This document shows, in pieces, positions 57,795 to 64,000 of a stretch of 64,000 nt of DNA. The translations under genes and the position numbers were made by a program. Below the pieces are notes generated by a model. That model saw nothing but the letters and a program-made list of their open reading frames with translations. It was not told where the DNA came from and made no database searches. Within the stretch, counting starts at the first letter, position 1. Each line of letters begins with the position of its first letter. Source of the stretch: Nakamurella sp. A5-74 (lineage in GTDB: Bacteria; Actinomycetota; Actinomycetes; Mycobacteriales; Nakamurellaceae); NCBI RefSeq assembly GCF_040438885.1, contig NZ_CP159218.1:992001-1056000 (forward strand), given 5' to 3'.

Positions 57795-59372
57795 TCAGGA
57801 GATCGACGCGAAGTCCAAGCCCCAGATGGGGTTGACGACGACGTTGCTCAGCGACGAGGAGACCACGGTGTTGTCCGCGGGCTGGAACAGCGGAATGAAC
57901 GGACCCTCGACGTTGAGTTGCTTCTGCAGGGCGACGTAGGCCGCGGCGCGGGCGTCGTCGCCGCTGGCCTCGGCCGCTGCGGTGGCGAGCTTCGTCGAAT
58001 CCGGCGCCATCGACTCCGCCCAGGCCGCCCGCTTGCCCAGGCTCTGGCCCGGAGCGAAGACGAGGTAGTCGGCGGGGTCCGGGTAGTCAGCACCCCAGTA
58101 CGCGACGCCGGCCTGGGTCTTACCGCTGCGGAAGGAGTCCAGCGAGGTCGAGCTCGGCTGCGGGTTGAGCTTCAGCTTGACGCCGATCGCGGCTGCCTGC
58201 TGCTCGATGGCCTGCGCGACGTCGCCGATCTTGACACCGCCGACGGCCACGTCGGAGGAGTACAGGATGGAGATCTCCTCGCCCTTGTACTTTGATTCGG
58301 CGAGCAGCGACTTGGCCTTGTCGACGTCGTAGGCATTGTTGTCGTCCTTGTCGAGCGCACCCAGGAAGCTCAGTGGGACCAGACCACCGGGCTGCGCGGA
58401 TCCGGTACCGGCCAGCTTGAGCAGGTCGGCGTAGTTGATCGCATGCCGCATGGCCTGGACGAACTTGGCGTCAGCTGCGGTCTTGCCGAAGGCAGCGTCC
58501 ATGTTGAACCACATGAAGATCGTGGTGGTGCTGGCACTGGCGATCACCTTGGTCTTGCTGGTGTCGAGCGAGGCGATGTCGTCGGGGGAGAGCGAGAACG
58601 CGACCTGTGCGGTCCCGGCCTGGATGTTGACCTTCTGGGTGGCGCCCGGGACGTTCGACATCACGACGCGGCCGTAGGCGGGCTTGGTGCCCGGGTAGTT
58701 GGGGTTGGTCTTGAAGATCACCTGGGACTGCACGTCGTAGGTGTCGATCATGTACGGACCGGAGCCGGCCGAGGTGGTGTTGAGGTAGTTCTCGGCGGCG
58801 TCCTTGGCGTCCATCGTCCCGCCGTTCGCCTTGACCGCCTTGGAGTTCACGATCCCCAGCGACGGGTTCGGCAGGATGAACGGCAGCTGCGGATTGGCGG
58901 TCTTGCTGGTCAGCGTGACGGTCTTGTCGTCGACCTTCGCAGCGGTCACGCCGTCGAGCAGGAACGACGGGTTGCCGGCGATGCCCTGCACCCGCTGGTA
59001 GGAGAAGACGATGTCGTCTGCGGTGACGGGGGTGCCGTCGGAGAATGTGTGGGTGCCCTCCAGCGTCAAGGTCAGCACCTTGTTGTCCGCCGAGAGCTTG
59101 TATGAGGCGATGCCGGGGACGATCTTCTTGACGTCGGCGCCGTCGTAGTTGAGCGCGGTCTCGTAGACGGCGTGGTCGACGACCGATCCGGTGAGCTCGA
59201 ACGCCCGCGCGGGGTCGGAGGTCTTCAGGTCGAACGCATCGTTGACGACCAGCGTCTTCGCGTCGTCGGAGGCCCCGCCGGACGTGCCCGAGTCAGCGGA
59301 ATCGCTGCCGCAGGCACTCACCAGCAGGGCGGCAGCGATGGAGACCGCCACCAGGGAACGAACTCGCTTCAT
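57795..59372 (-). CDS. Oligopeptide ABC importer solute-binding lipoprotein (DppA/OppA-like)
   Basis: A 525-residue SBP_bac_5 protein starting at ATG 59372. The signal peptide ends in lipobox VSAC (AAALLVSACGSDSA). TLEGTHTFSDGTPVTADDIV then FSYQRVQGI is the family signature, and SAGSGPYMIDTYDVQSQVIF, FVQAMRHAINYADLLKLAG and AYWGADYPDPADYLVFAPGQ follow. It captures peptides or similar ligands outside the membrane and delivers them to the permeases. First gene of the importer operon; the promoter should lie in 59373-59541. Confidence 0.93.
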   Translation of the reverse strand: MKRVRSLVAVSIAAALLVSACGSDSADSGTSGGASDDAKTLVVNDAFDLKTSDPARAFELTGSVVDHAVYETALNYDGADVKKIVPGIASYKLSADNKVLTLTLEGTHTFSDGTPVTADDIVFSYQRVQGIAGNPSFLLDGVTAAKVDDKTVTLTSKTANPQLPFILPNPSLGIVNSKAVKANGGTMDAKDAAENYLNTTSAGSGPYMIDTYDVQSQVIFKTNPNYPGTKPAYGRVVMSNVPGATQKVNIQAGTAQVAFSLSPDDIASLDTSKTKVIASASTTTIFMWFNMDAAFGKTAADAKFVQAMRHAINYADLLKLAGTGSAQPGGLVPLSFLGALDKDDNNAYDVDKAKSLLAESKYKGEEISILYSSDVAVGGVKIGDVAQAIEQQAAAIGVKLKLNPQPSSTSLDSFRSGKTQAGVAYWGADYPDPADYLVFAPGQSLGKRAAWAESMAPDSTKLATAAAEASGDDARAAAYVALQKQLNVEGPFIPLFQPADNTVVSSSLSNVVVNPIWGLDFASIS

Positions 59373-59541
59373 GTCACTCCTGTTCGAAGATCCGCAGTCC
59401 GACGCCTGTCCAGCAGGGGAGGCGTCGCGCGGAGGTGTACCCCGACGTGTACAAATGGGCAGCTTAGGACCGCAGCGAGCAACTACGCGCAACCGAGCCG
59501 GAGATTTACCAGCCCGTTACGTGACCGGGGCCGTGCGCCGG

Positions 59542-62500
59542 TCAGCGTTCCCGCTCGCCGTAGAGCGCCGCGTAGGCGCCTTCCCGGCCGAGCAGCTCGG
59601 CGTGGGCACCGATCTCGACCACCCGGCCGTGCTCCATCACGATGATGCGATCGGCGCGTTCCGCAGTGGCCAGCCGGTGCGCGACGACGATCGTGGTGCG
59701 TCCGGTGGCGAGCTCGTCGCTGCCCTGCAGCACTGCCAGCTCCGCTGCCGGGTCCAGGGCCGCTGTTGCCTCGTCCAGCAGCAGGATGGCCGGGTCGACC
59801 AGGTGCGCTCGCGCCAGCGAGACGAGCTGCCGTTGACCGGCGGCCAGGTTGCGCCCCCGCTCGGCGATCCGGTGGTGGAAGCCGCCGGGCAGGGTGCCGA
59901 TCACCTCCAGCGCGCCGACGGATCTGGCCGCTGCCTCCACCTCCGCGTCGGTGGCCTCCGGGCGGCCGTAGGCGATGTTGTCGCGGATCGTCCCGGAGAA
60001 CAGATGGGGCTCCTGCGGGACGACGGCCAGGTGCCGACGGTAGGACTGCAGCTCGAGCGTGCGCAGGTCGGTCCCGTCGATCAGCACCGCACCTTCGGTG
60101 ACGTCGTAGTACCGGGCGATCAGCTTGACGAGGGTCGACTTGCCTGCGCCGGTGGCGCCCACGACGGCCACTGTCTCACCGGGGACGAAGCGGAACTCGA
60201 GATCCTGCAGCGCCCACGGGGTGTCCGGTGCGTACCGGAAGGAGACCCCGCGCAGGTCGACCTCGCCGGAGACGTCCGCGAGGACAACAGGATTGCGCGC
60301 CGGCGGCACCGACGTCGGTGTGTTGAGCAGCTCGTCGATCCTGCGGAGGGAGACCGCGGCCTGCTGGTAGCCGTCGAAGACCTGTGACAGCTGCTGGATG
60401 GGGGTGAAGAAGTTGTTGAGGTACAACACGAATGCCAACAGGGTGCCCGCGGTGAGGGTGCCGGCCGCGACCTGCGTCGATCCGACCAGCAACGTGCCGG
60501 CGGAGGCGAGGTCGGCGAGGAACGCGACGAACGGGAAGTACAGCGCGATGGCCACCTGGGCTCGCATCCGCGTGCGGCGGTAGGCATCCGACTTCTCCGA
60601 GAAGCGGCGGGAGTTGCGACCCTGCCGACCCAGCGCCTGGGCGACGCGCAGTCCCGCGACGTTCTCCTGGAGGTCGGCGTTGACCTCCGCGGATTGTTCC
60701 CGGGCCTTGGTGTACTGGGCGGCGCTGTAGCGGCGGAAGAAGAACGTCGCGACGACCAGCACCGGCAGGGCCGCGAAGGCGACCAGCGCCAGCCCGGCAT
60801 TCATCACCAGCAGCGCGATCGCGATCGCCGCGAACGTCGCGATCGACACCAGCGCCTGCACCAGGCCGGTCTGCAGGAACGACGACAGGGCATCGACATC
60901 GGTCGTCATCCGGGTCATGATCCGGCCGGCCATCTCGCGCTCGTAGTAGTCGAGACCCAGCCGCTGCAGATGCCGGAAGGTCCTGGTGCGCAGGTGGAAC
61001 AGCACCGATTCGCCGGCGCGGGCGGTGATGATCGCCTGCCCGCGTTGGATCAGGTAGTCCAGCAGCACGACGACGGCGGCGATGCAGGTCAGCAGCAGCA
61101 CCGTCGACATCGCGGCCGGCCTGACGCCGTGGTCGATCCCGGCGCGCAGCAGCGCCGGCAGCGCCGCCCCGGTGGCGGCGCCGAGCGCGACCAGCACCAC
61201 AGCAGTCAGCATCAGTCCCTTCACCGGTGCCAACGCAGAGCGCAGCGAGAAGGTGCTCTGCTCGGGATCGGCCGCGGACCCGGCAGCACGGCCGGGCAGA
61301 GTTCCGGTCGCCGCAGGCGATTCGGGTTCGTCGAGCGCCGGGGGCAGCGCCCGGATCTTGGCGGCCAGATCGGGAGTCAGCGGCGCGGACGCCATCTCGC
61401 CCACTGCGCCACCGCGTCCCCCGGTACGTCCACCCGATTTACCGGCCACCGGCTCTCGGGCGGTCGCGTCCAGCACGAGTTCGGCCGGGTCGTCTTCCGA
61501 GCGCCCCGGCTCGTCCGGCCAGAGGGCCTGCGTGATGCCGTCCGGCCCCGGCAGCAGGCTCTCCGGCGCCTCGTGCAGGTCCGAGCCCAGCAGCCGGCGG
61601 AACAGCGCGCAGCGCAGCGCGAGTTCCTCCTGGGTGCCGTGGTCGACCAGCCGGCCGCGGTCCATGACGGCTACCGTGTCGGCCAACCCGAGCGTCGAGC
61701 GCCGGTGGGCGATCAGGATCGTCGTCCGGTCGGCCGTCACGCGGTGCAGCGTCTGCAGGATGGCTGCCTCGGTCGACGGATCCACGGCGCTGGTGGCGTC
61801 GTCCAGGATCAGCACCCGCGGATCAGTGATCATCGCCCGCGCCAACGCCAGACGCTGACGTTGACCGCCGGAGAGGGTGAGCCCGCGCTCGCCGATCACG
61901 GTGTCGAACCCCTCCGGCAGGGCGGCGATGAACCCGTCCGCCTCGGCGGCCACCGCAGCCTCGCGCACCTCCGCGTCGGTGGCGTCCGGACGGCCGTAGC
62001 GGATGTTGTCGCTGATGCTCGCCGAGAACAGGAACGCCTCCTCGAACACCACCCCGACGGTTGCTCGCAGCTCAGCGAGGCGCAGGTCGCGGAGGTCGCG
62101 CCCGCCGATCCGCACGCTGCCCTCCGATGGTTCGTAGAACCGGGGCAACAACAACGACAGCGTGGACTTGCCGGAACCGGACGGGCCGATCACCGCTACC
62201 GTCGAACCAGCCTGGACGTGCAGGGAGAACCGTTGCAGCACGACGGCTTCGGCCGAATAGCCGAACGACAGGTCATCGAACCGGACGTCCAGCGGGCCGG
62301 GCGGTACCGGGAGCGGTTCGGCGGGATCGACGATCGAGGCGTCGAGGTCGACGATCTGCAGCACGCGGTCCACCGCAGCGCCGGCCTGCTGGCCGATCGA
62401 GAACAGCATCACGATGAAGCGGGTCGGCCCGACGAGCGAGGCGACGTAGAGGGTGAAGGCCACGAACGTGCCCAGGCTGATCCGTCCGTTGATGGTCAGC

Positions 62501-63366
62501 CAGCCCCCGAGCAGCAGCACCAGCACCTGACCGAACGTGGTGACGCTCACCAACAGGTTGGTGCGTGCGGTGATCCGCGCGGCGCGCAGCCGGAAGCGGT
62601 ACAGCGTGCGGGCCGCGGCGCTCAGTTTGGCGACCTCGCGGTCCTCCTGGCCGAAACCCTTGACCACCCGCACCCCGGTGACGTTCTCCTCGACCACGTC
62701 GGCGACGTCGGCGGCCGCCTGTTGGGCGATCCAGTTGGCCGGCAGCAGTTGGTCGCGGAAGGTGCGCAACAGCACGATCCCGGCCGGCACGACCAGCACC
62801 GCGGTGAGCGTCAGCAGCGGCGATAGCACGATCATGATGACGAACGACACGACGGCCAGGGCGATCTGGCCGAATGCCATCGGTGCGATGGACATCAGTC
62901 CCTGGACGAGCTGCAGGTCGGAGTTGGCCCTGGAGACCACCTGGCCGGTGCGGAGGCTGTCCTGGCCAGGGCCGTCCAGCCGCTGGATCGCAGTGAAGAC
63001 GTCCTGCCGGAGGTCGTGCTGCACGTCGAGGCTGAGCTTGCCCGCCGCCCAGCGACGCAGGAACGTGGTGCCGAACAGCGCGACGGCCACCGCGACCAGG
63101 CCGAGGATCGCCCAGTGCGACGCCGAGGGGCGCCCCTGGGTGACGTCGTCGACCACCGCCCTGGTGAGCAGCGGGGTGAGCGCGTTGATCGCGAGCGAAC
63201 CCGAACCGACGACCGTCATCCCGGTGACGAACGGATAGCGACGGCAGTAGCGCAGCAGCCGGCGGATCCAGCCCGGCCCACCCGGCGCCCGCGCCGGGTG
63301 CTCCGGTGACCGTTCGGGGCCCGTCGCCTGCTCTTGGAGATGGTCGTCGGGTCGGGTCACAGTCAC
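59542..63366 (-). CDS. Single-chain ABC exporter (two TMD-NBD halves, one degenerate ATP site)
   Basis: A 1274-residue full transporter. GTG 63366 is the likely start (GTG 63360 alternative); the longer frame upstream lacks a ribosome binding site. Half 1: six helices, Walker A VIGPSGSGKSTLSLLLP, signature LTLSGGQRQRLALARAM, Walker B VLILDDATSAVD. Half 2: Walker A VVGATGAGKSTLVKLIA, signature NLAAGQRQLVSLARA, Walker B ILLLDEATAALD. Catalytic Glu is Asp in half 1 and the signature is degenerate in half 2, so one composite site is non-hydrolytic and the other canonical, as in heterodimeric exporters. A linker of about 100 residues is Pro/Gly-rich. Export of drugs or lipids is likely. Confidence 0.92.
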   Translation of the reverse strand: MTVTRPDDHLQEQATGPERSPEHPARAPGGPGWIRRLLRYCRRYPFVTGMTVVGSGSLAINALTPLLTRAVVDDVTQGRPSASHWAILGLVAVAVALFGTTFLRRWAAGKLSLDVQHDLRQDVFTAIQRLDGPGQDSLRTGQVVSRANSDLQLVQGLMSIAPMAFGQIALAVVSFVIMIVLSPLLTLTAVLVVPAGIVLLRTFRDQLLPANWIAQQAAADVADVVEENVTGVRVVKGFGQEDREVAKLSAAARTLYRFRLRAARITARTNLLVSVTTFGQVLVLLLGGWLTINGRISLGTFVAFTLYVASLVGPTRFIVMLFSIGQQAGAAVDRVLQIVDLDASIVDPAEPLPVPPGPLDVRFDDLSFGYSAEAVVLQRFSLHVQAGSTVAVIGPSGSGKSTLSLLLPRFYEPSEGSVRIGGRDLRDLRLAELRATVGVVFEEAFLFSASISDNIRYGRPDATDAEVREAAVAAEADGFIAALPEGFDTVIGERGLTLSGGQRQRLALARAMITDPRVLILDDATSAVDPSTEAAILQTLHRVTADRTTILIAHRRSTLGLADTVAVMDRGRLVDHGTQEELALRCALFRRLLGSDLHEAPESLLPGPDGITQALWPDEPGRSEDDPAELVLDATAREPVAGKSGGRTGGRGGAVGEMASAPLTPDLAAKIRALPPALDEPESPAATGTLPGRAAGSAADPEQSTFSLRSALAPVKGLMLTAVVLVALGAATGAALPALLRAGIDHGVRPAAMSTVLLLTCIAAVVVLLDYLIQRGQAIITARAGESVLFHLRTRTFRHLQRLGLDYYEREMAGRIMTRMTTDVDALSSFLQTGLVQALVSIATFAAIAIALLVMNAGLALVAFAALPVLVVATFFFRRYSAAQYTKAREQSAEVNADLQENVAGLRVAQALGRQGRNSRRFSEKSDAYRRTRMRAQVAIALYFPFVAFLADLASAGTLLVGSTQVAAGTLTAGTLLAFVLYLNNFFTPIQQLSQVFDGYQQAAVSLRRIDELLNTPTSVPPARNPVVLADVSGEVDLRGVSFRYAPDTPWALQDLEFRFVPGETVAVVGATGAGKSTLVKLIARYYDVTEGAVLIDGTDLRTLELQSYRRHLAVVPQEPHLFSGTIRDNIAYGRPEATDAEVEAAARSVGALEVIGTLPGGFHHRIAERGRNLAAGQRQLVSLARAHLVDPAILLLDEATAALDPAAELAVLQGSDELATGRTTIVVAHRLATAERADRIIVMEHGRVVEIGAHAELLGREGAYAALYGERER

Positions 63367-63532
63367 TCTGGGGAGGGTAGACCCGGCCACCGACGGCGGG
63401 TCGTCTGCGATCTGGGTAGCGTGACCCGGAGCGGAAGCTTGCCGCACCCGGTGGGCACCTGCTCCCGGCGCGCGCGAGAAGCGGCGCCGCGGGGTCGGCA
63501 CACGTGATCAGGAATGAGAAGGAGGTCGGCAG
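63367..63532. promoter_or_regulatory. Divergent promoter region between exporter and methyltransferase
   Basis: A 166-bp gap between opposite starts must contain both promoters. I see no clear palindrome. GAAGGAGG at 63518-63525 is the methyltransferase ribosome binding site. Confidence 0.5.
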
Positions 63533-64000
63533 GTGCCGGAAGGTGGCGAGTACGCCGAGGACTACTACGCGATGTCCCGGTCCGGGGAGGGCGCCAAGGG
63601 GGTCGTCGACACCGTCCGCGACCGGTTCATCCGTCGGCAGGTGCTGCGCCGCGTTCCGGGCGGGCGGTTGCTCGACGTCGGCTGCGGACTGGGCTTGTTC
63701 CTGGAGGCGATGAGGCCGGAGTTCGCGTCGTTCGGGGTGGACATCTCCGACTATGCGGTCCGGGCCTGCGCGGAACGTCTTCCCGACGCGCAGGTGCGGG
63801 TGGCCAGCCTGATCGAGGGTCTGCCGGATGACGGCGCGTTCGCCGGTGAGTTCGACGTGATCACCGCGATCAACATCGTCGAGCACCTCGAGGACCCGTG
63901 GGCCGGTGTGGCAGCGGTGCGTGCTCGGTTGCGGACGGGAGGGCTGTTCGTCATGCACCTGCCCACCATCGGGAATGCGGTGCAGGCCAGGATGTATGCC
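63533..64000 (+). CDS. SAM-dependent methyltransferase, N-terminal part (runs off right edge)
   Basis: The frame from GTG 63533, with GAAGGAGG 7 nt upstream, stays open to the end (156 residues). LRRVPGGRLLDVGCGLGLFL is SAM-binding motif I, FASFGVDISDYAVRACAERL motif II, and FDVITAINIVEHLEDPWAGV motif III with the EHLxDP signature. LRTGGLFVMHLPTIGN follows. It is a class I methyltransferase; the target and C-terminus are outside the window. Confidence 0.9.
   Translation, partial: MPEGGEYAEDYYAMSRSGEGAKGVVDTVRDRFIRRQVLRRVPGGRLLDVGCGLGLFLEAMRPEFASFGVDISDYAVRACAERLPDAQVRVASLIEGLPDDGAFAGEFDVITAINIVEHLEDPWAGVAAVRARLRTGGLFVMHLPTIGNAVQARMYA

Overview
The window is high-GC DNA with actinobacterial gene content. 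It carries a 6C-type small RNA in front of ssd and a Tad pilus locus, a DEAD/DEAH helicase next to the Tad genes, a Rv3647c-like gene before topA, a mycothiol-type (Rv2466c-like) thioredoxin-fold protein, F420/PPOX-class flavoproteins, and many GTG starts and 1-7 nt gene overlaps. Order and content resemble the Mycobacterium Rv3660c-Rv3646c neighbourhood. A Nakamurella-like or related actinomycete is plausible, but the lineage is inference.

Layout. 1-1300: 5' end of acetyl-CoA synthetase (minus) and a Fic-like protein. 1300-2610: about 1 kb without a recognisable gene, then the 6C RNA. 2610-6440: ssd-tadA-tadB-tadC, each overlapping the next. 6441-27170: a roughly 21 kb accessory block that splits the Tad locus, because the pilin and the tadE/tadF-like genes reappear only at 27296-28268. 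This block holds a coupled tetR-cupin-DUF4865-phosphotriesterase operon, GNAT, CYTH-CHAD, MFS plus a clipped thioesterase, a frameshifted RCC1-repeat gene behind an FAD oxidase with divergent LysR, a MarR-epoxide hydrolase pair, a degenerate IS3 element, an XRE/alcohol dehydrogenase pair, a TetR/peroxiredoxin/Rv2466c-like redox set interrupted by an IS256 element with an intact 8-bp target duplication, and remnants of ROK, aldo/keto reductase and XRE genes.

27296-36145: pilin and pseudopilin-like genes, a PPOX protein, a DUF1772/TetR divergent pair, a copper resistance operon (csoR-copZ-copA-barstar) with a perfect palindrome in front, a 19-bp tandem repeat, an ABM monooxygenase and an MrfA/Hrq1-type helicase. 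36260-49735: xylulokinase-like FGGY kinase, H+-pyrophosphatase, three related stalked lipoproteins, a Rv3647c-like protein, topA, a membrane protein, and an MFS-thymidylate kinase fusion whose kinase part has lost its P-loop. 49723-53687: a 32-bp tandem repeat, trmL, two GNATs, a broken secreted-protein gene, a lipoprotein and a PPOX protein. 53727-64000: an F420-dependent oxidoreductase remnant, a complete five-gene dipeptide/oligopeptide ABC importer, a single-chain ABC exporter with one degenerate ATP site, and the start of a SAM methyltransferase.

The most unusual points are: the Tad locus split by an island, with the same paired TTGTCCACA-like motif about 100 nt before both halves; the family of three lipoproteins with hypervariable Ser-rich stalks; the pseudokinase MFS-Tmk fusion; and the precisely reversible IS256 disruption of the Rv2466c-like gene. 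I found no CRISPR array, tRNA or rRNA gene.
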